Below are positions 43,391-56,113 of a stretch of DNA of 64,000 nucleotides, piece by piece; the stretch's first letter is position 1, and every line of letters begins with the position of its first letter. Below the pieces are notes generated by a model. The model worked only from the letters and a program-made list of their open reading frames with translations, was not told where the DNA came from and searched no databases. The translations under genes and the position numbers were made by a program. Source of the stretch: Microbacterium marinum (GTDB taxonomy: Bacteria > Actinomycetota > Actinomycetes > Actinomycetales > Microbacteriaceae); the NCBI RefSeq assembly GCF_014204835.1, contig NZ_JACHMD010000001.1, positions 1,178,001-1,242,000 of the forward strand, given 5' to 3'.

Positions 43391-44281
43391 ATGTCGACTC
43401 CTCCTCCTTCCGACGCGCCGGTCGAGCCCGACCTCGGGCAGATCATCCGCGCGGCATCCGCGCGGCTCGGCGCCGCCGGGGTCGTCACGCCCGACGCCGA
43501 CGCCGAGCTGCTGGCGGCTCACGTGCTCGGACGCAGTCGGGGAGAGCTCGCCGCGGCCGCGTTCCGCGGTGACCGTCTGAGTGCGCAGGATGCCGCCCGA
43601 CTCGAGGAACTCGTCGTGCGCCGCGCCGCGCGCGAACCGCTCCAGCATCTGACAGGCACCGCGCCGTTCCGGCACCTGGAGCTGCGGGTCGGTCCCGGGG
43701 TGTTCGTCCCGCGACCCGAGACGGAGATGGTCGCCCAGCTGGCGATCGACGCGCTGCGTGCGACCGCCGCGCCGGCGCCCGTGGCGGTGGACCTCGGGAC
43801 GGGGAGCGGCGCGCTCGCCCTCGCGCTCGCGACGGAGGTGCCCCACGCCCGTGTGCACGCCGCGGAAAACTCCGTCGACGCCTTCATCTGGGCGAAGGAG
43901 AACTTCGCCGCCCACGCACCCCACGCACGACTGGCCTTCGTCGATCTCGCCCAGGCGTTCCCCGAGCTCGACGGCAGCGTCTCGGTCGTGGTCTCCAATC
44001 CGCCCTACGTTCCCGACGAGGCGATCCCGCGCGACCCCGAGGTGCGATTCTGGGACCCGCCGGCGGCGCTGTACGGCGGCCCCGACGGCCTCGATGTGGT
44101 GCGCGTGCTCTCCGGCGTCGCCCTGCGCCTGCTCCACCCCGGCGGGACGCTCGTGATCGAGCACGGCGAGTGGCAGGGGGAGCCGATCCGTCGGCTCCTG
44201 ACGGCGGACGGATGGCGGTCCGCGGCGACGCATCCCGACCTGACGACCCGAGACCGGGCGACGACCGCTCTCCGGCCCTGA
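43391..44281 (+). CDS. prmC: Release-factor glutamine methyltransferase
   Basis: A 296-residue SAM enzyme that methylates the GGQ glutamine of release factors. It has an N-terminal helical domain (about 1-90), the SAM loop VDLGTGSGALALALA (about 134-148) and the catalytic SNPPYVPDE (about 202-210). ATG at 43391 with GGAGG 5 nt upstream; a TACGCT hexamer at 43375-43380 may be the -10. Confidence 0.93.
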   Translation: MSTPPPSDAPVEPDLGQIIRAASARLGAAGVVTPDADAELLAAHVLGRSRGELAAAAFRGDRLSAQDAARLEELVVRRAAREPLQHLTGTAPFRHLELRVGPGVFVPRPETEMVAQLAIDALRATAAPAPVAVDLGTGSGALALALATEVPHARVHAAENSVDAFIWAKENFAAHAPHARLAFVDLAQAFPELDGSVSVVVSNPPYVPDEAIPRDPEVRFWDPPAALYGGPDGLDVVRVLSGVALRLLHPGGTLVIEHGEWQGEPIRRLLTADGWRSAATHPDLTTRDRATTALRP

Positions 44282-44338
44282 TCCGCGCGCCCCGGCGCAC
44301 GGGTGACCGGCAGGGCGGGCCCGTAGACTGATCCCGAC

Positions 44339-45034
44339 ATGTCTCCTGTGCTCGACTGCCGCGATGCCGATCAGCTGCTCCCCGCGCTTCGCCGTGCCCG
44401 CCAGGCCATCGGCCGCGGCGAGCTCATCGTGATGCCGACCGACACCGTGTACGGCGTCGCGGCCGATGCCTTCAGTGCCGCCGCGGTGGCCCGGCTGCTC
44501 GCCGCGAAGGGCCGCGGACGTCAGTCTCCGCCGCCGGTGCTGGTGTCGGGACCCGCGACCATGCGCGCGCTCGTGGCGGAGGTCCCGGCCGAGGTCGACC
44601 GCCTCGTCGAGCGGTTCTGGCCGGGTGGGCTCACGATCGTCCTGCCCGCTCAGCCCTCGCTCACCTGGGATCTGGGGGAGACCCACGGCACCGTCGCGGT
44701 GAGGATGCCCGACGACCGGTTCGCCCTCGAACTGCTGGAGGAGTGCGGGCCGCTCGCCGTCTCCAGCGCGAACAAGACCGGCCGGCCGGCGGCTCTGCAG
44801 GTGGATGCCGCCGTCGACATGCTCGGCGACAGCGTCGCCGTCTACCTCGACGGCGGTCTCGTCTCGACCGGTGTCTCCTCCACGATCGTCGACGCGACCG
44901 GTCTCGTGGGCGATGAGCGGCGCCCGGTCGCGGTGCTGCGCGAGGGCGCCGTGAGCCGCGCGGAGTTGCGGGAGGTCCTCGGCGACCTCCTCGAGCCCGA
45001 TCCTGCGGATCCCGACGAAGACGACGACGCGTGA
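44339..45034 (+). CDS. L-threonylcarbamoyladenylate synthase
   Basis: A 231-residue YrdC/Sua5-type protein that makes threonylcarbamoyl-AMP for the t6A modification of tRNAs. MPTDTVYGVAADAF is the substrate-binding motif and LAVSSANKTGRPA the family SxN motif. ATG at 44339, with TAGACT at 44324-44329 implying a leader of only a few bases. The tail is acidic. The glycosyltransferase gene overlaps its stop (GTGA). Confidence 0.92.
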   Translation: MSPVLDCRDADQLLPALRRARQAIGRGELIVMPTDTVYGVAADAFSAAAVARLLAAKGRGRQSPPPVLVSGPATMRALVAEVPAEVDRLVERFWPGGLTIVLPAQPSLTWDLGETHGTVAVRMPDDRFALELLEECGPLAVSSANKTGRPAALQVDAAVDMLGDSVAVYLDGGLVSTGVSSTIVDATGLVGDERRPVAVLREGAVSRAELREVLGDLLEPDPADPDEDDDA

Positions 45035-46191
45035 GGGACTACCTGATCGCCTTCCTCACCACCGGGGCGATCACCTTCGTCCTGTCGTGGATCGTCTGGA
45101 AGGTGGCGATCCGGTACCGGCTCCACCCCGAGATCCGCGAACGCGACGTCCACAAGACGCCGACGCCGCGCCTCGGCGGCATCGCGATGTTCTTCGGCCT
45201 GGTGGCCTTCTTCCTCATCTCGACGCAGCTGCCGGGCTTCGCGATCGTCTGGGAGCAGCCGATCCGCATGTGGGCCCTGCTGGCCGCGGCCGCCCTCATG
45301 GTCGTGGTGGGCGTGGCGGACGACCTGTGGGATCTCGACTGGATGATCAAGCTGGGCGCGCAGTTCGCCGCGGCGTGGATCGTCGTCGGCATCGGCGGGA
45401 TCCAGATCCTGTTCCTCCCCTTCGGCAGTCAGGTCGTCGTCTCGAGCTGGCTTTCGATCAGCCTGTCCATCCTCGCAATCGTCATCGTGATGAACGCCGT
45501 CAACTTCATCGACGGCCTCGACGGGCTCGTGGCGGGAGTGTGCCTCATCGCCAACGCGGTGTTCTTCGCCTACTCCGCCCTGCTCGCCCGCGACTTCGAC
45601 AACAGCCCCGAGACGAACACCGCCGTGTTCATCACCGTCGTCCTGCTGGGCGTCTGCGCGGGCTTTCTGCCGTTCAACTGGAACCCCGCGAAGATGTTCA
45701 TGGGGGATGCCGGCGCGCTCCTTTTGGGGCTCATGATGGCGTCCTCGGCGATCGTCGTGACGGGGAACCTGCCGCCGCAGCTGCTCGCCGACAACGACCA
45801 GTTCGGTCGCTCGCAGCTCATCGGTGCCTACATTCCGATGATCCTCCCCATCGTCGTGGTGCTGCTGCCGCTCCTGGACTTCGGCCTGGCCGTGATCCGG
45901 CGCACCGCGAAAGGCCGATCACCCTTCTCTCCCGATCGTCAGCACATGCACCACCGCATGCTCGACATGGGCCACACCGACCGCAACGCCGTCTTCGTGT
46001 TCTACGCGTGGACCGCGGTCGTCTCCCTCTCGGTCCTCCTCATGTACATCGGCACCACCGCCGGCTGGCCCGGGCTCTATCTCCCCGGCCTCGCCTACCT
46101 CCTGATCGGGGGAGTGGCCTGCGTGCTGGTCACCCTTCCGCCGTCCCGCCGCGCCGCCCGTGTGGCATCCGATACGAAAGCCTCCTCATGA
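45031..46191 (+). CDS. Undecaprenyl-phosphate GlcNAc-1-phosphate transferase (WecA/TagO type)
   Basis: A 386-residue polytopic membrane enzyme of the MraY/WecA family that starts assembly of secondary cell-wall polymers on undecaprenyl phosphate. It has about eleven hydrophobic segments, the VADDLWDLDW Asp motif, the NAVNFIDGLDGLVAGV motif, and HMHHRMLDMGHTDR in the final cytoplasmic loop. GTG start overlapping the preceding stop. Confidence 0.9.
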   Translation: MRDYLIAFLTTGAITFVLSWIVWKVAIRYRLHPEIRERDVHKTPTPRLGGIAMFFGLVAFFLISTQLPGFAIVWEQPIRMWALLAAAALMVVVGVADDLWDLDWMIKLGAQFAAAWIVVGIGGIQILFLPFGSQVVVSSWLSISLSILAIVIVMNAVNFIDGLDGLVAGVCLIANAVFFAYSALLARDFDNSPETNTAVFITVVLLGVCAGFLPFNWNPAKMFMGDAGALLLGLMMASSAIVVTGNLPPQLLADNDQFGRSQLIGAYIPMILPIVVVLLPLLDFGLAVIRRTAKGRSPFSPDRQHMHHRMLDMGHTDRNAVFVFYAWTAVVSLSVLLMYIGTTAGWPGLYLPGLAYLLIGGVACVLVTLPPSRRAARVASDTKASS

Positions 46192-46688
46192 CCACCTCCT
46201 CCCTGTCATCGACGCTCGTCCTCCGGCGCACCCTGCTGTGGTCCGCTGCCGTGACCGGGGCGCTCGTCGTCGTCGGCGCGGTCGTGGGGCTGCTCATCGC
46301 AGGCGTTCCCGGGATGTGGAGCGCACTCGTCGCGGTTCTCACGGCCGCGGTCTTCCTCGCCATGACCGCCGGCTCGATCCTGTTCGCGAACCGTTGGTAT
46401 GGGGAGGCGCTGTTCGTGCCGATCTTCTTCGGATCGGTGATGGGCGCCTGGATCCTGAAGTTCGTCCTGTTCCTCGTCGTTTTGTTCGTCGTGCGCGACC
46501 TGCCGTGGCTGCAGCCGCTCATCTTCCTCGTCTCGCTCGTCGTCAGCATCATCGGATCGCTGGTGATCGATGTCGTCGTGATGCTGAAGATGCGCATTCC
46601 CCACGTGAGCGACGTTTCCCTGCCCACCGCCGAAGACCTCGGCGTTGAAGGAGGACCGGGCGGGGACTCGCCGCCGCTCCGAGACTGA
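46188..46688 (+). CDS. AtpI-like membrane protein
   Basis: A 166-residue protein with four hydrophobic helices, at the position where actinobacteria encode an AtpI-like protein ahead of the ATP synthase genes. Start at ATG 46188, overlapping the preceding stop as ATGA. AtpI helps assemble the c-ring in other bacteria; here the role is inferred from position and topology. Confidence 0.75.
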   Translation: MTTSSLSSTLVLRRTLLWSAAVTGALVVVGAVVGLLIAGVPGMWSALVAVLTAAVFLAMTAGSILFANRWYGEALFVPIFFGSVMGAWILKFVLFLVVLFVVRDLPWLQPLIFLVSLVVSIIGSLVIDVVVMLKMRIPHVSDVSLPTAEDLGVEGGPGGDSPPLRD

Positions 46689-46694
46689 TAGGCT
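46689..46694 (+). promoter_or_regulatory. -10 box of the ATP synthase operon
   Basis: TAGGCT directly after the AtpI-like gene, giving a leader of about 80 nt before atpB. No clear -35. Confidence 0.45.
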
Positions 46695-46781
46695 TATCTC
46701 GAGCCCGCCTGATCCCGACGGGAACATCTGCGGAGTAAGCTCACCGACCATCGTCGCCTCGGTCTCGCAACCGACGCCCCA

Positions 46782-47886
<1,105 letters not shown>

Positions 47887-47905
47887 TCCAGACCCAGACT
47901 TCTAA

Positions 47906-48468
<563 letters not shown>

Positions 48469-48469
<1 letters not shown>

Positions 48470-49257
48470 TGGGCAGCGCGACCACTCAGGCCCTCGCGGC
48501 GACGACGTCGGCCCTCGAGGCCGCGCCGGGCGTCGACCTCGGCGTCGCCCGCGAGCTTTTCGCTGCGGTGCGCACCCTGGCCGGCTCGTCGCAGCTGAGC
48601 GGCGCGCTGTCCGACGCGTCGGCGCCGGCGCAGGCCCGCCAGCAGGTCGTCACGAGTGTGTTCGCCGGTTACTCGCCGGCCACGGTGGCAGTCCTGCACG
48701 CGGCGGTCGCCGAGCGCTGGTCGTCGGTCGACGACCTGCTCTCGGGTGTGGAGGAGGCCGGCATCCGTGCCGCCGCCATCGCGCAGCCGTCCGTGGACGT
48801 CGAGGCCGAGCTGTTCGCCGTGGCGCGCACCATCGCCGCGAACCCCGAACTCGAGCTCGCGCTCGGCAGCCGACTCGGTGACGCGTCGGCGAAGGGCGCG
48901 CTCATCGAGAAGCTGCTGGTCGGACGCGCGTCGGAACCGACCGTGCTGATCACGTCGTCGCTCGCCCAGCTTCCTCGTGAGCGTCGGGTGCGCTCGATGC
49001 TCAGCCGCGCGCTGCGCATCGTCGCAGACCAGCGCGGCCGCACGGTCGCCACCGTATTCGCGGCATCCGCCCTCACCGAGGAGCAGACCACCCGTCTGGA
49101 GCGCACCCTCGCGGGTCGCTACGGCACGGACGTCTCGCTCAACGTCGTCATCGACCCCGCTGTCGTCGGCGGTGTCCGTATCGAGATCGGTGACGACGTC
49201 ATCGACGCCACCGTGTCGTCCCGTCTGGGCGACCTCCGCCACCGCCTGGCGGGCTGA
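48469..49257 (+). CDS. atpH: ATP synthase subunit delta
   Basis: A 262-residue stalk subunit joining F1 to subunit b. The long actinobacterial form has an extra N-terminal region, but it is not fused to subunit b as in mycobacteria. The conserved C-terminal [21 protein letters not shown] segment is present. Confidence 0.93.
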
Positions 49258-49325
49258 CTTCCCGCTCCACCGGAGCGGACCCGGCGGGCTTTGAGCCCGT
49301 CCAAGACCTCACAAGAAGGAAGACC

Positions 49326-50966
49326 ATGGCAGAACTGTCCATCAGCCCCGATGTCATCCGGGACGCGCTGAAAGACTTCGTCGCCGCGTACGAACCCACG
49401 GGCGCCGCGGCAACCGAGGTCGGCACGGTCGTCGACGCCGCAGACGGCATCGCCCACGTCGAGGGTCTCCCCGGCGTGATGGCGAACGAGCTCGTGCGCT
49501 TCGAGAACGGTGTCGAGGGCCTCGCGCAGAACCTCGACGAGCACGAGATCGGTGTCGTCGTCCTCGGCGACTTCGCCGGCATCGAAGCCGGTCAGAAGGT
49601 CACCCGCACCGGCGAGGTCCTCTCGGTCGGCGTCGGGGAGGGCTACCTCGGCCGCGTCGTCGACCCGCTCGGCAACCCGATCGACGGTCTCGGCGAGATC
49701 GCCACGACCGGTCGTCGCGCCCTCGAGCTCCAGGCGCCCGGCGTCATGCAGCGCAAGTCGGTCCACGAGCCGATGCAGACCGGCATCAAGGCGATCGACG
49801 CCATGATCCCCGTCGGCCGCGGCCAGCGTCAGCTGATCATCGGCGACCGCCAGACCGGCAAGACCGCCATCGCGATCGACACGATCATCAACCAGAAGGC
49901 CAACTGGGAGTCGGGCGACGTCAGCAAGCAGGTTCGCTGCATCTACGTCGCCATCGGCCAGAAGGGCTCGACCATCGCTTCGGTGAAGGGCGCCCTCGAG
50001 GACGCCGGTGCCATGGAGTACACGACGATCGTCGCGGCCCCGGCATCCGACCCCGCCGGCTTCAAGTACCTCGCCCCCTACACCGGCTCGGCCATCGGCC
50101 AGCAGTGGATGTACGAGGGCAAGCACGTCCTGATCATCTTCGACGACCTGTCGAAGCAGGCCGAGGCCTACCGTGCCGTGTCGCTGCTCCTCCGCCGCCC
50201 GCCGGGCCGCGAAGCGTACCCCGGTGACGTCTTCTACCTGCACTCGCGTCTGCTCGAGCGTTGCGCGAAGCTCTCCGACGAGCTGGGCGCCGGTTCGATG
50301 ACGGGTCTCCCGATCATCGAGACCAAGGCGAACGACGTCTCGGCCTACATCCCGACCAACGTGATCTCGATCACCGACGGCCAGATCTTCCTGCAGTCCG
50401 ACCTCTTCAACGCGAACCAGCGTCCGGCGGTCGACGTGGGTATCTCGGTCTCGCGTGTCGGTGGTGACGCACAGGTCAAGTCCATCAAGAAGGTCTCCGG
50501 CACGCTCAAGCTCGAGCTGGCGCAGTACCGCTCGCTCGAGGCGTTCGCCATGTTCGCCTCCGACCTGGATGCCGCATCGCGTCGCCAGCTGGCGCGTGGT
50601 GCACGTCTGACCGAGCTGCTCAAGCAGCCGCAGTACTCGCCGTACCCCGTCGAGGAGCAGGTCGTCTCGATCTGGGCCGGAACCAACGGCAAGCTCGACT
50701 CCATCGAGGTCGAGGATGTGCTGCGGTTCGAGCGCGAGCTGCTCGACCACCTGAAGCGCAACTCGTCGATCCTCGACACCCTGCGCGAGACGAACGTCCT
50801 CGACGACGCGACGCTCGCCGAGCTCGACAAGGCGACCGATGCCTTCGTGCTCGAGTTCCAGGGCGGAAAGGGCCAGGCCATCAACAAGCCCGGCCACGAA
50901 GAGGTCGCTGCTGCGGACGTCGACGACGTGAACCAGGAGAAGATCGTCAAGGGCCGCCGCGGCTGA
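49326..50966 (+). CDS. atpA: ATP synthase subunit alpha
   Basis: A 546-residue non-catalytic F1 subunit. Walker [10 protein letters not shown] at about residues 172-180; the alpha/beta signature [14 protein letters not shown] is present. ATG at 49326 with AGAAGGAAG upstream. The C-terminal acidic-basic tail after the helical domain is normal for the group. Confidence 0.96.
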   Translation: MAELSISPDVIRDALKDFVAAYEPTGAAATEVGTVVDAADGIAHVEGLPGVMANELVRFENGVEGLAQNLDEHEIGVVVLGDFAGIEAGQKVTRTGEVLSVGVGEGYLGRVVDPLGNPIDGLGEIATTGRRALELQAPGVMQRKSVHEPMQTGIKAIDAMIPVGRGQRQLIIGDRQTGKTAIAIDTIINQKANWESGDVSKQVRCIYVAIGQKGSTIASVKGALEDAGAMEYTTIVAAPASDPAGFKYLAPYTGSAIGQQWMYEGKHVLIIFDDLSKQAEAYRAVSLLLRRPPGREAYPGDVFYLHSRLLERCAKLSDELGAGSMTGLPIIETKANDVSAYIPTNVISITDGQIFLQSDLFNANQRPAVDVGISVSRVGGDAQVKSIKKVSGTLKLELAQYRSLEAFAMFASDLDAASRRQLARGARLTELLKQPQYSPYPVEEQVVSIWAGTNGKLDSIEVEDVLRFERELLDHLKRNSSILDTLRETNVLDDATLAELDKATDAFVLEFQGGKGQAINKPGHEEVAAADVDDVNQEKIVKGRRG

Positions 50967-50989
50967 CGCCGACGGGAGACTCATAACCA

Positions 50990-53357
<2,368 letters not shown>

Positions 53358-53358
53358 C

Positions 53359-53619
53359 ATGGCTCTGACCGTCACCCTCGTCTCCGCTGAAGCGGAGGTC
53401 TGGCACGGCGAGGCGAGCCTTGTCGTCGCCAAGACGGTCGAGGGCGAGATCGGCTTCATGTCCGGTCACGAGCCCGTCCTGGCGATCCTCGCCGAGGGTC
53501 AGGTCCGCATCACGCAGACCGACGGGGCGAAGATCGTCGCCACGGCTCAGGACGGCTTCCTCTCGATGGAGGGCGACGAGCTCACCATCGTGGCCGGGAA
53601 CGCAGCTCTGCAGTCCTGA
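53359..53619 (+). CDS. atpC: ATP synthase subunit epsilon, short form
   Basis: An 86-residue F1 subunit made only of the N-terminal beta-sandwich (VTLVSAEAEVWHGEASLVVAKTVEGEIGFMSGHEPVL region). The two-helix C-terminal domain that inhibits ATP hydrolysis in many bacteria is missing: the frame stops soon after the GDELTIVAGNA strand. ATG at 53359, 1 nt after atpD. Short epsilon subunits of this size occur in related actinobacteria, so this is not a broken gene. Confidence 0.93.
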   Translation: MALTVTLVSAEAEVWHGEASLVVAKTVEGEIGFMSGHEPVLAILAEGQVRITQTDGAKIVATAQDGFLSMEGDELTIVAGNAALQS

Positions 53620-53630
53620 TCGCCTTTCAC

Positions 53631-53666
53631 GCGCAGCGCCGTCCGGTTCGTCGGGCGGCGCTGCGC
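53631..53666 (+). terminator. Terminator of the ATP synthase operon
   Basis: A 14-bp GC stem (53631-53644 with 53653-53666, one T-G pair) around an 8-nt loop, followed by a short T-rich stretch, 11 nt after the atpC stop. Confidence 0.8.
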
Positions 53667-53686
53667 CGTTCTTCCTGGAGCCGCCC

Positions 53687-54436
53687 GTGCTGATCCTCCT
53701 CCCGCCGTCAGAGACGAAGCGTCCCGGTGGTGACGGTGCACCGTGGCCGAAGACGTCGCCCGCGTTCGGGTCGCTGCGGCGACTGCGTACGCAGGTCGTG
53801 CGCGCGCTCGTGGAGCTCAGCGCGGACGCGGACACGGCGATGCGCGTCCTCAAGCTGTCGGAGCGGCAACGCGGTGACGTCGCCGCGAACGCGACACTCC
53901 GGACCTCACCCACCATGCCCGCCGTCGACCGGTACACCGGTGTTCTCTTCGATGCGCTCGACGCGGGTTCGCTGGATGTCGCCGCGCGCGAGTGGCTCGG
54001 CGCGCACGTCGCGATCCAGTCCGCGCCGTTCGGTCCGATCTGCGCACTGGACGAGATCCCCGCGTACCGTCTCGCAGCGGGGACGTCGGTGCCGGGCTTG
54101 CCGCCACTGCGGCGGCTGTGGGCGGATGCCGCGGGCGCGGCGATCGCGGCATCCGAGCCGTCATTCGTGCTCGACCTCCGCTCGGAGGCGTATGTCGCGC
54201 TCGGGCCGGTGCCGGCGGGGGTGCCGCAGGCCTACGTCCGCGTCGTGACGGAGTCGGACGGTGGCGTCGTCCGGGCGCTGAACCATTTCAACAAGCACGC
54301 GAAGGGCGATCTGGTCCGCGCGCTCGCGCAGGCCCGCCCCGAGGTCGCATCGCTCGCCGACCTCATTGCCTGGGGTCGTGCGCACGACTGGAGCTTCCGC
54401 GACGCCGGGGACGGTGTCGTCGAGCTCCTAATGTGA
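53687..54436 (+). CDS. yaaA: Peroxide stress protein YaaA-like
   Basis: A 249-residue UPF0246/YaaA protein: LILLPPSETKRPGG at the start, the central FDALDAG segment and a C-terminal NHFNKHAKGDLVRAL motif. In E. coli, YaaA lowers free iron under peroxide stress and binds DNA. GTG start at 53687 with GGAG upstream; the longer upstream frame overlaps the atp terminator and is rejected. Confidence 0.87.
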   Translation: MLILLPPSETKRPGGDGAPWPKTSPAFGSLRRLRTQVVRALVELSADADTAMRVLKLSERQRGDVAANATLRTSPTMPAVDRYTGVLFDALDAGSLDVAAREWLGAHVAIQSAPFGPICALDEIPAYRLAAGTSVPGLPPLRRLWADAAGAAIAASEPSFVLDLRSEAYVALGPVPAGVPQAYVRVVTESDGGVVRALNHFNKHAKGDLVRALAQARPEVASLADLIAWGRAHDWSFRDAGDGVVELLM

Positions 54437-54445
54437 CGGGAATGC

Positions 54446-54482
54446 ACTGAGGGCCGGATGCGAGCTGCATCCGGCCCTCAGT
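54446..54482. terminator. Bidirectional terminator between convergent genes
   Basis: A perfect 16-bp stem (54446-54461 with 54467-54482) with a GAGCT loop, between yaaA and the DUF4870 gene. Confidence 0.85.
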
Positions 54483-54503
54483 CCGTTCAGTGCGTGGAGC
54501 GCG

Positions 54504-55055
54504 TCACTTGATGAATCGGAAGTTGATCGGGTAGCGGTAGCTGCCGCCCGCGTTCACCTTCATGCCGCCCTGGATGCTGAAGACGATGTTCACGACCCAG
54601 ACTCCCAGGGGGAGGATCCACACGATCAGCCCGGCGAACGGGATGAACGACAGGATCGTGAACACGATGTACGCGGCGATGTAGATGATCGTGAACGTGA
54701 TCTGCCAGTTCAGCGCCTCTTTGCCCTCCGTGTCCACCCGCGGGCCCCGGTCCTTGAAGACCAGCCAGATGATGAGCGACGGCAGGAAGCCGATGATGCC
54801 GCCGATGTGGGCCCACATCGCCCACTGCTTGTCCTGATCGGGGGTCAGGGGTGCGCCGGCGGGGGCGGCGCCGGGCTGGCCGTATCCCTGCGGCTGCTGC
54901 GCGTAGGCGGGGGGCTGCTGGCCGTAGCCGGGAGGCGGTGCGGTGTATCCGCTCGGCGGCGGCGACGCGGGCCCGCCTGCGGGAGGGGGAGTTGTCGCGC
55001 CCGGCGGCGGGGGAGTCGGCTCGCCCTGCGGGGCGGGCGTGGTCGGGTCGGTCAT
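54504..55055 (-). CDS. DUF4870-family membrane protein with Pro-rich N-terminus
   Basis: A 183-residue protein. The first 70 residues are Pro/Gly/Gln/Tyr-rich and probably disordered; the rest is the DUF4870 membrane domain (WAMWAHIGGIIGFLPSLIIW, then the EGKEALNWQITF motif) with about four helices. ATG at 55055 with GAAGGG upstream. Function unknown; proteins of this type are common and often listed with Tic20-like families. Confidence 0.85.
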   Translation of the reverse strand: MTDPTTPAPQGEPTPPPPGATTPPPAGGPASPPPSGYTAPPPGYGQQPPAYAQQPQGYGQPGAAPAGAPLTPDQDKQWAMWAHIGGIIGFLPSLIIWLVFKDRGPRVDTEGKEALNWQITFTIIYIAAYIVFTILSFIPFAGLIVWILPLGVWVVNIVFSIQGGMKVNAGGSYRYPINFRFIK

Positions 55056-55216
55056 GGCTCGTGCCCTTCTGTTGTGCGTCGCGGCATCTGCATGAGCCGC
55101 GACCGGCGGCGTACGCCTGCGGCGACGCCCACGCGCCGCCACAGCGTCACCGTAGCGCCGTGACGACCTCGGAGGCAATGGTCGTGGCGTCGCGCGGCTC
55201 GGGCGGCACCGTCCAC

Positions 55217-55222
55217 TAGAGT
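55217..55222 (+). promoter_or_regulatory. -10 box of the PP2C gene
   Basis: TAGAGT, about 40 nt before the GTG at 55262. The 206-nt intergenic region also must hold the DUF4870 promoter, which I could not place. Confidence 0.4.
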
Positions 55223-55261
55223 GTGAGGACGCCGCCGCACCGATCACGAAAGGGTGGGAGC

Positions 55262-56047
55262 GTGCCCGAAGCCACCGAATCCCGCGTCGTGCCTTTCGCG
55301 TCCGGGACGATCGAGCTGCGTTGGTCCGATGTCACGCATCGGGGTCGACGCCGCGAGAACAATCAGGATGCCGTCCTCTCGGCCTTCCCTCTTTTCGTCG
55401 TCGCCGACGGGATGGGCGGCCACATCGGCGGCGAGATCGCCAGCTCCCGCACGATCGAGCGCCTGTCGGCCGCGGTCGCTGCGGGGGAGGTGTCCCCGGC
55501 GACGATCGAGTCGGCTCTGGAGCAGGCTGTCGACGACATCGCCTCGCACACGGAGACGACCGACGACGGCACCGGGACGACGGTCACCGGGGTGTTCCTC
55601 GACCTGACCGGCGATGACCCGACCTGGGTGACGCTGAACATCGGCGATTCGCGGGTGTACCTGTTCCGCGATGGTGCTCTCGCGCAGGTCACTACTGATC
55701 ACTCGGTCGTCCAGGAGCTCATCTCCGCCGGACGGCTCAGCCCCGAAGAGGCCGAGAACCACCCCTACGGCAACGTGATCACCCGGGCCGTGGGTCCGAG
55801 CGACGGTGTGGTGCCCGATTACGTGCGACTCGAAGTGTTGGACGGCGACCGCTTCGTCATCTGCAGCGACGGTCTCACCAAAGAGCTCACCGACTACGGC
55901 ATCCTTCACTTCCTGCTCCAGCACGAAGACCCCACCGAGGCCGTGGACGCGATGCTCGAGGCCGCCCTGGAGAACGGCGGTCGTGACAACGTGACCATCA
56001 TCGTCCTCAACGTCGCGCGCACCGACTCCTCCCCAGCCGCCGACTGA
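55262..56047 (+). CDS. PP2C-family protein phosphatase (Stp/PstP type)
   Basis: A 261-residue Mg/Mn-dependent Ser/Thr phosphatase with all usual motifs: RRENNQDAV, VVADGMGGHIGGE, LNIGDSRVYLF, ICSDGLTKEL and GGRDNVTIIV. No membrane segment. GTG start at 55262 with GGGAG close upstream. It precedes an EccC/FtsK-like ATPase gene. It is separate from, and more canonical than, the island PP2C at 16454-17170. Confidence 0.9.
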   Translation: MPEATESRVVPFASGTIELRWSDVTHRGRRRENNQDAVLSAFPLFVVADGMGGHIGGEIASSRTIERLSAAVAAGEVSPATIESALEQAVDDIASHTETTDDGTGTTVTGVFLDLTGDDPTWVTLNIGDSRVYLFRDGALAQVTTDHSVVQELISAGRLSPEEAENHPYGNVITRAVGPSDGVVPDYVRLEVLDGDRFVICSDGLTKELTDYGILHFLLQHEDPTEAVDAMLEAALENGGRDNVTIIVLNVARTDSSPAAD

Positions 56048-56113
56048 TCGGGTTCCCTCCCGTCGGTCGCACCGACCCCGGTCGCAGTGCCGCGGCAGCA
56101 CGATCCTGGCGGG

